A stretch of DNA of 64,000 bases from Deltaproteobacteria bacterium (GCA_030694465.1 JAUXYJ010000088.1:62001-126000), one strand, 5' to 3'. Positions 17,889 through 29,405 are shown, numbered from the stretch's first letter. Numbers and translations are program-made. The notes: a model not told the origin generated them from the letters alone.

Positions 17889-18401
17889 CAGCGCTCCTTC
17901 GGTTGGAGGGAATTTCGCTCTGCCACCCTCGCACTCAGGCGGAGAGCCTCTGTAGTGTGCGTCGAATTGTCCGAAATCCAAGAAATCGGTGATTGTCAAT
18001 GCGCGGCACTCTGCGTGTCGTGCCGACATCACTTCGTCGCTGCTTCTGCTGGCACTTCGAGCCTGCGAGTGCCATCCCCGCGACACTCCGAAGGATTTTC
18101 TTCGCGGGGGTGGGCTTGACATACCCGTCTCGCTGGCTAGTCTGCCGCCCGCCAGCTGGCACTCCGGTCCCCCTGACTGCCAGAAATCGTACGCCGTAGC
18201 CAAAGTGGCTCCGGTTCAAAACGAGCCTGCAGACCGCAGAGGCAAAACTACAGCACTCCCCCATCATGGTCACTTAAGTGGTCTTCGGTGGCGGGGAGTT
18301 GCGAAGGGGTTGTCGTGGGTTGGTGCCGTCTACCGGTGAGCCAAAACACTGCAACCTGTGCATTTCATCATCCACTACTCACCAAAGAGGTTCAGCCAAT
18401 C
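17889..18401. other. 513-bp intergenic region upstream of groES
   Basis: No convincing gene. It contains the candidate promoter at 18116-18143, an inverted repeat GCTGGC/GCCAGC (18132-18137 and 18151-18156) that overlaps its -10, and a perfect 10-base palindrome CACTTAAGTG at 18271-18280. The classical CIRCE element (TTAGCACTC-N9-GAGTGCTAA) was looked for and is absent. CCCCCAT at 18258-18264 is slightly like a heat-shock sigma -10 box, but no matching -35 was found. Confidence 0.5.
18116..18143 (+). promoter_or_regulatory. Candidate promoter for groES-groEL
   Basis: A perfect -35 TTGACA (18116-18121) is followed after 16 bases by TAGTCT (18138-18143). The inverted repeat GCTGGC-N13-GCCAGC is centred just downstream and covers the -10, as a repressor operator would. 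The leader to groES would be about 250 bases. Confidence 0.4.
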
Positions 18402-18692
18402 ATGAAGATTCGTCCACTCGGAGACCGTGTTCTGGTCAAGCGCATTGCCGGAGAAGATCGCACCAAGGGCGGGATCATCATCCCCGAGACCGCCAAAGAG
18501 AAGCCCATCGAGGGTCTCGTGGTCTCGGTTGGACCTGGCAAGCGCGACGACAGCGGCAAGCTCAACGAGCTGCATGTCAAAGCAGGCGACAAGGTTCTCT
18601 TCGGCAAGTACGCCGGAACCGAAGTCAAGCTTGAGGGCGACGAGCACCTGATCCTGCGCGAGGAAGACATCCTCGGCATCATCGAGGCTTGA
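18402..18692 (+). CDS. groES: Co-chaperonin GroES
   Basis: GroES caps the GroEL folding chamber. The 96-residue protein shows the full family pattern: [14 protein letters not shown], the mobile loop ([18 protein letters not shown]), VVSVGPGK, then [13 protein letters not shown] and the ending [16 protein letters not shown] lies about 12 bases before the ATG. groEL follows after 54 bases, so the two form the usual operon. Confidence 0.97.
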   Translation: MKIRPLGDRVLVKRIAGEDRTKGGIIIPETAKEKPIEGLVVSVGPGKRDDSGKLNELHVKAGDKVLFGKYAGTEVKLEGDEHLILREEDILGIIEA

Positions 18693-18728
18693 TCGCGCAT
18701 CGCTGATTTCGCACCACTCATTGACTAA

Positions 18729-20387
<1,659 letters not shown>

Positions 20388-20443
20388 TCCACAGAAGCGA
20401 TCCCACGTGACGCGGTTGGCTTAAACGGACTGCGTCGCTGCGC

Positions 20444-20477
20444 AAGGGCGGTGTTCTCTCACGAGGACATCGCCCTT
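20444..20477 (+). terminator. Terminator-like hairpin after groEL
   Basis: AAGGGCGGTGT (20444-20454) pairs with ACATCGCCCTT (20467-20477) over a 12-base loop, with one G-U pair. It lies 57 bases after the groEL stop. The following bases have only a short T tract (ATTT), so termination may be partial or Rho-assisted. Confidence 0.5.
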
Positions 20478-20577
20478 GTCGCATTTGGACAGCGCGAGTG
20501 CGTGAGCATGCGCGGCGCAATCGCTCGAGACTAGATCTCCATGGTTGGATGCGTGATACCCTCCGGCCGCAATTCGA

Positions 20578-22437
20578 ATGCCAACGCTTCTGAATACGAT
20601 TCATCGCCCTGGTCCGCTGTCTTTTCTGATCTTGACGTCGATCGCCTGCACGCCGCCCCCTGTGGTTCGTCGCCCTCACCCGTTGAGCCAGCCCAACACG
20701 AGCGCCGGCAGTGAGCCAAGCGACACTCCACGCCCCCCAGCGATGGCTCGAGTCCGCGGCGTTGAGCGGCGCCCTGACATCAGCGCCTCCGCTGTGTGCG
20801 CTCCTTCGATTACGGCCGCGATCGACCGCCTTCGCCACGGCACGGTCACCCTCCACGGGGAGCCTATTTGCAGCGAAGATTACGACGGTGAGTGGGCCGC
20901 GGTGTTTGCGACTGGCATCGCGCGAGAGGCGTCCGAGTTTTGGGTAGTCATCAGCGCTCGGGGCCGCGTCGAGTATCATCGCGTGTTAGACACCCCCGTC
21001 GGCGTCCGTGTCACAGCGATGGCCATGCATCGTGGCCTGGTCGCCATTACGGGTCGCTCGCTCGCGACCCTCGAGATGCCCGAGGGCGCTGAAGCGCTGA
21101 TTAATTTTGCGGTGCCCTTCGGGGGAGATCCATCCCCGCGGTCGCTTGAGCTCGACCCTATGTTTCTCCCACTCATCGGCGTGACCGACCGCGCAGAACT
21201 GAGCGCGCGGCTCGCCGTGGCCAGCGGCGACTCTGAGAGCCCAACCGCGGCCAGCGTTCGTCCACTCTTGAGCCGTGCGGCAGATGGCCCCCGCGGGCTG
21301 ATTGGCGTGCTCCCAGCCACTCAGAGCATCCCTGTGTTGCGTGCGTGGCAGCGTGGTGTCTACGAGCGGGTCGCAGACCTTCACGCGCAGCTTGATCCCA
21401 CCAATGGCCGTGTGATGGCAGCGTACGCGGTCGCGCACTCGCTCGTTGAGAACGTCAACTGCGACGAGGGTTGGCGGTGTGTTCAGCTGCCGCCGGCTGC
21501 GGCGACAGTCAACCCGATGGTGGTGAGCTCGTCCGCGATGTTCAAGCGAGGAACCGCTACCGTCGTGCTCGCTGCGTTGCTTGAGCAACCTCCGCGGCCG
21601 GCCACGCCGGCTCCACCCACCAGCGATCACTTCGCGAACGGTCGTGAAGATCACGCAGACGATCGCGCGATCGCGGCGAGCATCGCGTTGGATCCGATCG
21701 AGGGCCCCATCTCTGGCGGTTCGCGCGGGGCAGTGCGTTTCGTTGCGTTCACAACGCGCGTGGGCGATCGACGCGCCACCGCGGTCTATGTTGTCGCTCC
21801 GGATCGGGCACCACGACGCTTCGAAGTTGAACCCTTGAGCGCAGCGGCGGTGGGTGTGCGGACGGTGATGGTTCGCGACATTGACGGCAACCACGAGCCA
21901 GAGATCTTGGTCGAGTCCGCCGCGGGACAGAGCCACGCGATTGGAGTCGCGACCCTCTTTTGGCCTCCGACGGTCACCGATCGCAACACCTTCACGCGCT
22001 TGGACGCGATGCGACAGCTCGTCGAGACCGAGTCTCTTGCCGACTTGGATCGTGGCCTTCGTGGCTTTGCTCCCAGTCCATTCGAGAGCGCCGAACAGAT
22101 GTGCGCCGTGGTCGAGCGTCTATCGGCCTCCACAGGCCGCCAGCTGGCCGCGCAAGCGCCCTCGAATGGGGCGATGGTGATCCGGTACAACCAGGTCGGA
22201 TTCCCCCTCCAGGGAGCCCAGGAGCGCATGTCGACCGCGCAGCTGCGAAGCGCCTCGGATGCGCAGTCGGTGCTGGGGCCTTTTGCAGGCGCGACCTGCG
22301 CTCAGCTCAGCTGCGATCCTCCCCTCGGATACTGCAAGCTGGCCACAGGGGGACGCGAGAGCGGCTACCTTTGGCTGGGGCCGCGTCGTGCCCAGCCCTT
22401 CTGGGGGGTCTCGCTTCTGGCGAGCGGCCGTCGCTAG
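20578..22437 (+). CDS. Large lipoprotein of unknown function
   Basis: A 619-residue protein with a hydrophobic N terminus and the lipobox LTSIAC (Cys near residue 24), followed by a Pro/Ser-rich linker. The rest is a soluble, probably beta-rich domain without a motif I can name. A DIDGNHEPEILVES stretch near residue 435 resembles a single FG-GAP/VCBS-type calcium loop, so a propeller is possible. Five or more cysteines in the C-terminal half suggest disulfides. The gene converges on the coiled-coil gene with a 16-base gap. A -10-like TACCCT lies 15 bases before the ATG. Confidence 0.75.
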   Translation: MPTLLNTIHRPGPLSFLILTSIACTPPPVVRRPHPLSQPNTSAGSEPSDTPRPPAMARVRGVERRPDISASAVCAPSITAAIDRLRHGTVTLHGEPICSEDYDGEWAAVFATGIAREASEFWVVISARGRVEYHRVLDTPVGVRVTAMAMHRGLVAITGRSLATLEMPEGAEALINFAVPFGGDPSPRSLELDPMFLPLIGVTDRAELSARLAVASGDSESPTAASVRPLLSRAADGPRGLIGVLPATQSIPVLRAWQRGVYERVADLHAQLDPTNGRVMAAYAVAHSLVENVNCDEGWRCVQLPPAAATVNPMVVSSSAMFKRGTATVVLAALLEQPPRPATPAPPTSDHFANGREDHADDRAIAASIALDPIEGPISGGSRGAVRFVAFTTRVGDRRATAVYVVAPDRAPRRFEVEPLSAAAVGVRTVMVRDIDGNHEPEILVESAAGQSHAIGVATLFWPPTVTDRNTFTRLDAMRQLVETESLADLDRGLRGFAPSPFESAEQMCAVVERLSASTGRQLAAQAPSNGAMVIRYNQVGFPLQGAQERMSTAQLRSASDAQSVLGPFAGATCAQLSCDPPLGYCKLATGGRESGYLWLGPRRAQPFWGVSLLASGRR

Positions 22438-22453
22438 AGAGCCTTCGCGAAGC

Positions 22454-25411
22454 TCACACCGCGGGCGTGTCGACTTGGCGCAGCAGAGCGACCAGTTCGT
22501 GGGCCACTCCAGCGCCACGTCCGTCGACAAGCAATGAGCTAAGGCCTTTACGCACCACATCGATGGACGCTTGGGCGCGCTCAATCTGCGTGCGAAGTCT
22601 CGCGAGCTCTGCCTCAGGAGGAGGGCTCGCAGGATCATGGGCTTCAGCGGGTGGTGACGACGGTGACGAAGGCGAGCGGGCGAGCTCGCGCTGTAAGGCG
22701 CCAATTCGCTGGTCTCGGGCGCGCAGCTCAAGCTCCCAAATTTCGCTCTCCGTTCGACGCGCTCGCTCGACCTCTTCGACCAGACGACGCTCCAACGCTC
22801 GCAGTCGAAGATCTCGATCCTCGAGCTGAGCGACCAGTGAACGCACCAAGAGCTCTCGATCTTCGGTGTCCTGCGTTGAGGTCCCTTCCGCTGTGGGCAC
22901 GGTCGGCGAAGTCGACGCCTCGGCGACCCTTGCGCGCAACGCCTCAATCTCCTGTTGGCCAGCGATGAGCTCTTCTTCGGTCGTCGCGAGTCGCGTCGCG
23001 GTCTCAGCCAAGGTCGCCAAGAGCTGCTCTGCGCGGTTGTCAATCACGGGCTCAACATCACCAAGAACGTCGAGCGTCGACGGACGCTTCGAGTCATGCG
23101 AGACCTGCGTCAGCGCGACCTCTAGATCATCCAAGCGCATTCGCATGCCGTTCATTCCGGCTCTCGCCGCGTCGAGATCGCGCAGGACCGACGCGACCGC
23201 ATCGGACTCTTCGCCTGCGTCTGAGGTCGCGATTTCAAGAGCACGCACGAGCTGCTCAACCTCGTGCTCCAGCTCGCGCGTTCGGCGAATATAGCCCTTG
23301 CGCATGCCCTCGAGCTCAAGACCAAGCTGCATGGCTTGATCGCGCGACGAGGCCTCTAGCGCAAGCAATCGGCCGAGGTCATGCTTGGTCTGTGTGAGGT
23401 CATCGGTTGCGCGACTTGTCTCTTCAGCGAGCCGAGCCCGATCGGCCTCAAGCGCCGCGGTCGAAGCGCGCAATTGGTTCAGTTCTGCTCGGATCGTTCG
23501 CAACGCGCGGTCGCGCTCATCAAGCGCTTCTTGAAGTGAAACCAGCTCGGATTGAGTGGACGACAGCTCTCGCTGCCAGCCTGCCTTGAGTGCCACAACC
23601 TGCTCTTGAGCGGCTTGCAAGAGTGCTTGTGTACTCGCATGAGTCTCGGCGACGAGATCTCGGGAATTTCCACTGCTTACGGCCGCGAGACGTGCGTCTG
23701 CGGACGCCGCGCGTGCGCGCGCATCGGACTCCGAAGACTCCACTGCGCGGAGGCGCTCAAGTGTCTCTCGGAGCGCTGCGTCAAGCTGCGTCGCACGCTT
23801 TCGCTCAGACTCGGCAAGGGCGCGTACCCGAGCCGCTTCTTCGTCGGCCTCGTCGCGTGCGCGCGCTGCGCGGGCTGCATGCTCGCTCATCGTTACCGCT
23901 ACGCTGGCTTCTGCTTCGCTCCGCTCGTTGGCAGCAACCTGCAAGAGCTCACTTCGGAGGCTGGCGATTGTCGCTTCTTGCGCGACGACCCGTTGATCAA
24001 GCTCTGCCAAACGCAAAGAAGCCGTCGCTTGGTTCGCGGATTCCTCCGCGGAGCGTCGCTGCTGCGCGTGAAACGTTAGCTGTTTTACCTCAGCGTCCTT
24101 GCGCTCAGCGCGGGCCTCAAGCGACACGACTTGTTCTCGTAGAATGTCGTTCTGCCGGGCCAATTGCTCGGCTTCTGCACGCACCGCGGCGTGCAGCTTT
24201 GCGACCTCGGCGCCGCGCAGCGCGATCTGGTTGAGGACCTCGTCTTGGTCCGTGGTCTTCGCGGTCTCGAGCTGAAAGAGCAGCTCTTGCGCAATGTGCT
24301 CACGCTGGGTGAGCTCCTCGCGCAGCTTGGTGACTTCGTGCCCGCGCGCGATCAGCGAACCCTCCAGTCGCTTCATGTCGAGCGCAACCGCAGATGAATT
24401 CGCACTGAGCTCTGCCTGGAGATCGCGAACGCGCTGACCGACCAGCTTTTGCTCGGAGCTCTGACGTTCAAGTGTTTCTCTGAGCGAATCAGCGTCACGC
24501 TTGGCTTGCGCAGCCCGCGTCTCCGAAGAGACCGCGCGTGCACGCTCTTGCTCAAGTTCGCGTCGTAGGTTGTCCAGCGTGGCCTGCTCTCGGGCCGCTC
24601 GCGTCGATTCGTCTGCACGGGTCTTTGAGGCCGTCGCGAGCGCTTGCTCAAGCTCCTGCACACGCTCACGCAACGAGAACAATGCCTCGCGTGCGCTCGC
24701 CCGGTCCCGCAGGTCTTCGTCTTGCGGGCCTTCATCGAGCGCAACATGAACCTCGGGTGCAGGCTGTGTAGCAAGTCGCGCGGACGCGTCCGGAGCCAAT
24801 TGCACAATCGCCATCGCGTCCAACGCGAGGTCCGCATCGCTCGCGACGGCGATGTAACGCTCGGCCTGCGCAGGCTCGTCGCTGAGCAGACGCGTCTCAA
24901 GCGACACCCCCTCGCCCTCTTGATCAAGTGACGCGAACGTAAAGCCCAAGAACGGACCGCAGCCAAAAAGCTCGGTCTGAGCAAAACGAGCCTCTAAGAG
25001 CCGACGCAGCACCGAGGGTGTTGGGCCGATCTGCGCGGTACCAAACGTCCCTTCGGCCAACGCATCGGACGCCACCACGACGATGCCGTCACGACCCAGC
25101 GCGCGTCTCGCTTCGTCCAACACGCGCCCAAGCGGAACCTGCGACGCGTCCGACACAACAATGCAGTCCAGACGCGAGCGAAACGCCTCGATGGCGCCAG
25201 GCCGCAGGGGCCGAACGACGACGCCGTCGCTCTCCCCCTCGCCACCGATCGCGACCGCCGAGTGGGCTCCAAATCCGCGGGCAAGAATGGCCAATTCGAA
25301 GGAGTCAGGACCAACAAACGCCACCCGCCGCCCATCGACTATTGGCGCGAGAAATGCGGTCAGTGATTTGTCAATCGGGCGTGATGGAAGCGAAGAGCTT
25401 TGCTGCGTCAT
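22454..25411 (-). CDS. Methyltransferase-like head fused to very long coiled coil (985 aa)
   Basis: The N-terminal 220 or so residues look like a Rossmann-type methyltransferase fold: VDGRRVAFVGPDSFELAIL (nucleotide-binding strand and loop), then LDCIVVSDASQ and DGIVVVASDAL. The usual SAM-binding G-x-G-x-G loop is not evident, so it may be a pseudo-enzyme. Residues about 245-900 are almost continuous heptad-repeat coiled coil, rich in Ala, Glu, Arg and Gln. A short helical C-terminal segment ends the protein. There is no signal peptide or membrane helix, so it is cytoplasmic and probably filament-forming or scaffolding. Myxobacterial motility scaffolds such as AglZ and FrzS share a globular head plus coiled coil, but their head is a pseudo-receiver; identity is not claimed. 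Confidence 0.8.
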   Translation of the reverse strand: MTQQSSSLPSRPIDKSLTAFLAPIVDGRRVAFVGPDSFELAILARGFGAHSAVAIGGEGESDGVVVRPLRPGAIEAFRSRLDCIVVSDASQVPLGRVLDEARRALGRDGIVVVASDALAEGTFGTAQIGPTPSVLRRLLEARFAQTELFGCGPFLGFTFASLDQEGEGVSLETRLLSDEPAQAERYIAVASDADLALDAMAIVQLAPDASARLATQPAPEVHVALDEGPQDEDLRDRASAREALFSLRERVQELEQALATASKTRADESTRAAREQATLDNLRRELEQERARAVSSETRAAQAKRDADSLRETLERQSSEQKLVGQRVRDLQAELSANSSAVALDMKRLEGSLIARGHEVTKLREELTQREHIAQELLFQLETAKTTDQDEVLNQIALRGAEVAKLHAAVRAEAEQLARQNDILREQVVSLEARAERKDAEVKQLTFHAQQRRSAEESANQATASLRLAELDQRVVAQEATIASLRSELLQVAANERSEAEASVAVTMSEHAARAARARDEADEEAARVRALAESERKRATQLDAALRETLERLRAVESSESDARARAASADARLAAVSSGNSRDLVAETHASTQALLQAAQEQVVALKAGWQRELSSTQSELVSLQEALDERDRALRTIRAELNQLRASTAALEADRARLAEETSRATDDLTQTKHDLGRLLALEASSRDQAMQLGLELEGMRKGYIRRTRELEHEVEQLVRALEIATSDAGEESDAVASVLRDLDAARAGMNGMRMRLDDLEVALTQVSHDSKRPSTLDVLGDVEPVIDNRAEQLLATLAETATRLATTEEELIAGQQEIEALRARVAEASTSPTVPTAEGTSTQDTEDRELLVRSLVAQLEDRDLRLRALERRLVEEVERARRTESEIWELELRARDQRIGALQRELARSPSSPSSPPAEAHDPASPPPEAELARLRTQIERAQASIDVVRKGLSSLLVDGRGAGVAHELVALLRQVDTPAV

Positions 25412-25650
25412 GATGAGCTGGGTCAGTGGCGTTCGGGGATGGCGGCGTCAGGGAGTGAAGGGTCACCCAACCGCCCAAAAATTGTTGCGACAACGCGAGG
25501 TTTCGCGGCCGGGACGGTACTGTACATCGCCCAGCAGAGGTTCACTGTCTCATTCGCGCTGTGAGGCTTCAATGCCGCGGTAGATGGCACAAATGTCTGG
25601 ACCCGAAGATCCCCCGACTCGCGCTCTTGAAGTTCATTCTTGGCAGTTTA

Positions 25651-25688
25651 TTGGGCGGACCCAGCGCAAGTCGTAGTATTGTCCGCCC
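25651..25688 (+). promoter_or_regulatory. Candidate promoter framed by a perfect 8-bp inverted repeat
   Basis: TTGGGC (25651-25656) and TAGTAT (25674-25679) have the ideal 17-base spacing. GGGCGGAC (25653-25660) and its exact reverse complement GTCCGCCC (25681-25688) flank the -10, and the second arm abuts the GTG start at 25689. The layout predicts a leaderless message under an operator that overlaps the promoter. Confidence 0.45.
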
Positions 25689-26933
25689 GTGACACTCGAA
25701 GACGCGGACGTCGTCGTTGGCGAGGACGCCTCGATCACTCCTCGGACGGTTGCGGCGGCCACAAAGCTTCGGGGGCGGGCGGGCTTCTACCGGCTCATTT
25801 CGACGCCGCGGGACGTGCTGATTTTCAGACGGATTGACCCGTCGTCGTCACACCGGATGGCGCTGAGCGGCGAGATCATCGAGCGAAGCACCCTGCTCGA
25901 GATCGTGCAGTTTGTGGCCAACGTGGGCTGGACCGGCGAGCTGGTCGTCCAGGGCGAAGACGCGAGGCGCTCGATCATTTTTGAGGGGCCCACGGTGCTC
26001 CTCGCGAGCTCCAACGCGCCCTCTGAGCGCCTCGGTGAAGTGCTCTTTCGTCACGGGGCGCTTACGCGTGCGCAGTTTGACGAGGCCGTGCGCCTCGTTT
26101 CTCCGGCACAGCGCCTGGGCGATATCATCGTTCGGCGTGGCTGGATGAAGCCCAACGATCTCTACGCCATGCTGCAGACCCAGGTGCGAGAGATCTTTTT
26201 TAACGCGCTCTCGTGTGACTCTGGGCACTTCTATTTTGAGCGCGGGCTCGACGCCGCGACGCTGCCTGTCCGTGTGAATCTCGCATGCGCAGGGCTGCTT
26301 ATGGAGGCCGTCCAGCGCATCGATGAGTGGGCCTATTTTCGAGAGAAAATCCCCAACGATGATGTGATCCCGATGGCAATCTTGGGGCGCTCCGCCGATG
26401 GTGACGAACAGGCCGCGCGGCTCCTCGCTGCGATGGACGGGCGGTCGCGGCTCGTCGACCTCGCGCGCGTCGTGGGTTTGGGTGAATTTGAGGCCGCAAA
26501 GGCGCTGTTCGCGCTCCTTCAGAATGGCGCCGCGCAGCTGAAGAAACCCGGATCCCCCAAAGAGCAGCTCGAAGAGCAGCTCGAGGGCTTTAACAGCGTG
26601 CTGTTGGATATTCATGCTGTGGTTGACAAGGCAGGCGTTGGAGAGGGCGCGCGCGGGACGCTCGCGATGTTCTTGCAAGGTGGCGGCGCCTTTGACGTCC
26701 TGTTTGCCAACGCCGGTCCGCGTGTCGACGGCGGCTTCGACGTGATCACCTTGATGCACAATCTTCAGCGCCTGCACACCGACGATCCCGGGAAAGTGGT
26801 CCAGCAAGCGCTTCACGACTATGTCGCGTTTGCGCTCTTTGCGGCGGGATCCGTGCTGCGTCGTGAAGACCACCAAGAGCTCGCACGCAGTGTCCAAGAG
26901 CAGCTCTCTCAGCTTCGAATTGCGACTGGTTAG
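25689..26933 (+). CDS. DUF4388 (PATAN-like) domain protein
   Basis: A 414-residue cytoplasmic protein. From about residue 57 (MALSGEIIERSTLLEIVQFV) it matches the DUF4388/PATAN pattern, in which a short beta-rich domain of the type LLEIVQF-x-x-x-x-x-TGEL-x-V is followed by GPTVLLAS and GEVLFRHGALTR. A second helical part (LGDIIVRRGWMKPNDLYAMLQTQ) resembles the tandem 'gene-expression/adaptor' modules of the same family. Such proteins are common in Myxococcota signalling, but their biochemical role is poorly known. No Shine-Dalgarno sequence precedes the GTG at 25689, and an ATG at 25857 would be the alternative start. Confidence 0.8.
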   Translation: MTLEDADVVVGEDASITPRTVAAATKLRGRAGFYRLISTPRDVLIFRRIDPSSSHRMALSGEIIERSTLLEIVQFVANVGWTGELVVQGEDARRSIIFEGPTVLLASSNAPSERLGEVLFRHGALTRAQFDEAVRLVSPAQRLGDIIVRRGWMKPNDLYAMLQTQVREIFFNALSCDSGHFYFERGLDAATLPVRVNLACAGLLMEAVQRIDEWAYFREKIPNDDVIPMAILGRSADGDEQAARLLAAMDGRSRLVDLARVVGLGEFEAAKALFALLQNGAAQLKKPGSPKEQLEEQLEGFNSVLLDIHAVVDKAGVGEGARGTLAMFLQGGGAFDVLFANAGPRVDGGFDVITLMHNLQRLHTDDPGKVVQQALHDYVAFALFAAGSVLRREDHQELARSVQEQLSQLRIATG

Positions 26934-27029
26934 TCACAATTTTCTCTTGGCTCAGCTGCCTTGTCCAAAGCGAGCCGCCTAGCGCTCACTCGCCAGCCAT
27001 TGCAGCCAACTTTCCCCCCAGCGGCGGCG

Positions 27030-29405
27030 TTAGGGGGCCGCGGTGACTGTCACGGTCAAGGGGCCGCGTGAGGCGGTCACGGTCTCTGCAACGATCGAGT
27101 AGGTCCCGGCAGGGAGTCGGCCGGTCCACGGAGCGGGCGGCGGTGTGAAGCTCTCGCGACAACGGCTCGCGGATGCAGGAGGGCTCGCTCCGCAACGATC
27201 CTGCACTTCGTACCACCACGTGGCAGCTCCGGTGGGGGTCAACGCGACACTCACGGTGCGCGCGTCGGGGATCGTAAAGTTGAGCGCCACGTCCGTGAAT
27301 CCGCGTGCGCCGCCTGAGCCACAGATGGTCCCATGGTCGGGGTCTGGGCTCAGCATGGCTGTGACAGGATTCACCGTGACAGATCCCTGCAAATTCGCTC
27401 CCATGGCTGAGAGCGGGATGTTCTGTCCGCTGCACGCCTCGAAGGGGGGCCGCGCAGAGGGAGAAGAGGCCACAATCTGCACTTGAAAGCCTGCGCCCGC
27501 GGGGGGCACGGTCTGGGTCTCAACGACGACCGCGTAGGTGCCCACGGCGAGCCCCGTAAACACACCTTGCGCCGAGCCCGTGTTGCAGCGGCCGACCACC
27601 GAGGACGGGTCGCCGCAGGTGCCTTGAACAACCCACGAATAGGTCGGCGTCCAGCCACCGGTTGGTGTCACGGTGATCCGTGCATCGGTCTCTGCGGTGA
27701 TGCCAAACGAGTAGACGCCGTCGCGCCAGCCGGTGGGCGATCCGCGAGATCCGCACGTGAGCGAGGTGCCGTGGTCGGCGTCGATCAAGAATGTCGAGAA
27801 ATCCGCGGTGGCGGTCACCGTCGAAGGTCTCGTAGGCGTGAGCCCCATCGGGATTGCCGTGCGGCATGCATCGCCCGCGGCGCGTGATGCTGGGTCGCTT
27901 GCGGTGGCGATCACGGTGATCGGCGCGTCGACGCTGTTTTCGACAAGCACGTAGTACTCGTCGGCGACGAGGTCGCGCATGCCAAACGTGAAGGCAGCGC
28001 TGCTCGGCGTGGCTTGGCAGCGGATCTGGCTCCCCGGACAGCTCCCTGTCGCGCCGCCGCGACGACGAACGGAGACATAGTTCACGCCGGTTGTAGAGCT
28101 CACGGTGAGATCCACATTGCGCGAGGTCGGGAGCGTAAATCGCAACAGACCGTCTGGGCGTGGGAGCCCCGGATTGCAAGACAGCCCGAAGTCATCGGTC
28201 AGGCCCAGCGGGGTGACCATGGACGGGGCGCCCGGAACACCAGCGCCCAGCGCGAGCTCGGACGGAGCCGACGCAGGCGGGCAAGCGTCCCCCGCTGGAA
28301 ACATCGTTGGCGGGTCAAAACGCAGTGAAAAGCGATAAGGTCCGACGCCTGGAGACTCCATCACGAGGAAGTAGGTCCCAGCGGGGAGAGCACGCAAGAA
28401 GACCGTGGGGGACGCGGTCATTCCGCCTGCGGTGACGGATCGAGCACACGCGCTCTCGCGAAAGTTCATGGGGTCGCACGTTGTCGACACCGCGATGGCT
28501 GCGCCCACGTCGGTCGTCGCCATGTTGACTCGGACGTCTTGTGGAGCCGCGAGCGTAAACGTGTACACGACGTCGCTGGCCATCGTCGTGTTGCAGCTCA
28601 AGTTGTGGTTGTTGGTCACCCCTCGAAACGCCATCGTGTAGGTGCCGGGACCGGGCAGCGCGCGCGGTGTCGCGCAGGTGTCGTTGTCGACAACACAGTT
28701 GGCCGCCGCGTCGAAGAAATCAGCGAGGCCGTTGCAGTTGTTGTCGCGACCGTCGTAGCAATCTTCGGGGGCGCCAGGATAGACCAACGCATCGCTGTCA
28801 TTGCAGTCATTGCCCTGCATCCCGCTTGGCAGCCCGTTGAGCGTGCACATGCGGTCGACGAACCCGTCTCCGTCGAGGTCTCGCGGCGAATGAACGCAAC
28901 CAGCGCGGGTGTCACACGAGTCCACCGTGCAGTTGTTGCCGTCATCGCAATCGATCAGGCTTGAGGGGCGCACCGGCGTGCAGCCTGTGCGTGGGTCCGC
29001 GCCGATCGCGCGAGGGTCGCAACGCTCGACTCCGTTGCATGCGTTTGAGTCGCCACACATCGTGTCATCAAGCGTCGTCTGGCAGCGGTCGTTGTCTTCG
29101 TCGCATGTGCTCATCGCGCAGCTGACTGCGTTGACGCACGGCGGGCGACCGGGGACACACACGCCACCAGAACAACGCTCAGCGCCGTCACAGTAGAGCC
29201 CATTGTCGCACTCGCCATCGCCCTCACAGCGTTCGCCGGTGGGTCCATCCGGGGCAGAGTCCTCCGCGATGGTCGCGTCCATTCCGCTTTCGGCGCTGCT
29301 GTCGTGCGGAGCCTGGACGTCGGGCTCGAGACGCGTGGGGCCACATGCCACGAGAGAGGCAGCGATCATCGTTGTTAGACAAGCAAGAGAGCTAAACAGT
29401 CTCAT
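27030..29405 (-). CDS. Lipoprotein with MopE-type metal-binding motif and pre-peptidase-like repeats
   Basis: With the ATG at 29405 (GAGGAA site just upstream) the protein has 791 residues. It carries a signal peptide with the lipobox SLVAC, then an acidic linker. A Cys-rich region follows (about residues 55-180; many C-x-C and C-D-x-G units such as CDDGNNCTVDSCDT). The MopE-type motif comes next: DLDGDGFVD, then GNDCNDSDALVYPGAPE and DGRDNNCNG. The remaining 550 residues are four or more similar beta-sandwich units, each with an early Cys, a stretch of the type YTFTLAAPQDVRV and an ending such as GTYFLVMES. These resemble PPC-type domains and often precede a Tyr-rich turn. It is an outer-membrane or surface lipoprotein. 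Confidence 0.85.
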   Translation of the reverse strand: MRLFSSLACLTTMIAASLVACGPTRLEPDVQAPHDSSAESGMDATIAEDSAPDGPTGERCEGDGECDNGLYCDGAERCSGGVCVPGRPPCVNAVSCAMSTCDEDNDRCQTTLDDTMCGDSNACNGVERCDPRAIGADPRTGCTPVRPSSLIDCDDGNNCTVDSCDTRAGCVHSPRDLDGDGFVDRMCTLNGLPSGMQGNDCNDSDALVYPGAPEDCYDGRDNNCNGLADFFDAAANCVVDNDTCATPRALPGPGTYTMAFRGVTNNHNLSCNTTMASDVVYTFTLAAPQDVRVNMATTDVGAAIAVSTTCDPMNFRESACARSVTAGGMTASPTVFLRALPAGTYFLVMESPGVGPYRFSLRFDPPTMFPAGDACPPASAPSELALGAGVPGAPSMVTPLGLTDDFGLSCNPGLPRPDGLLRFTLPTSRNVDLTVSSTTGVNYVSVRRRGGATGSCPGSQIRCQATPSSAAFTFGMRDLVADEYYVLVENSVDAPITVIATASDPASRAAGDACRTAIPMGLTPTRPSTVTATADFSTFLIDADHGTSLTCGSRGSPTGWRDGVYSFGITAETDARITVTPTGGWTPTYSWVVQGTCGDPSSVVGRCNTGSAQGVFTGLAVGTYAVVVETQTVPPAGAGFQVQIVASSPSARPPFEACSGQNIPLSAMGANLQGSVTVNPVTAMLSPDPDHGTICGSGGARGFTDVALNFTIPDARTVSVALTPTGAATWWYEVQDRCGASPPASASRCRESFTPPPAPWTGRLPAGTYSIVAETVTASRGPLTVTVTAAP

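Noticed and set aside
17889-18401. CIRCE element upstream of groES
   Set aside because: No TTAGCACTC-N9-GAGTGCTAA or close variant was found; only isolated GCACTC-like pieces.
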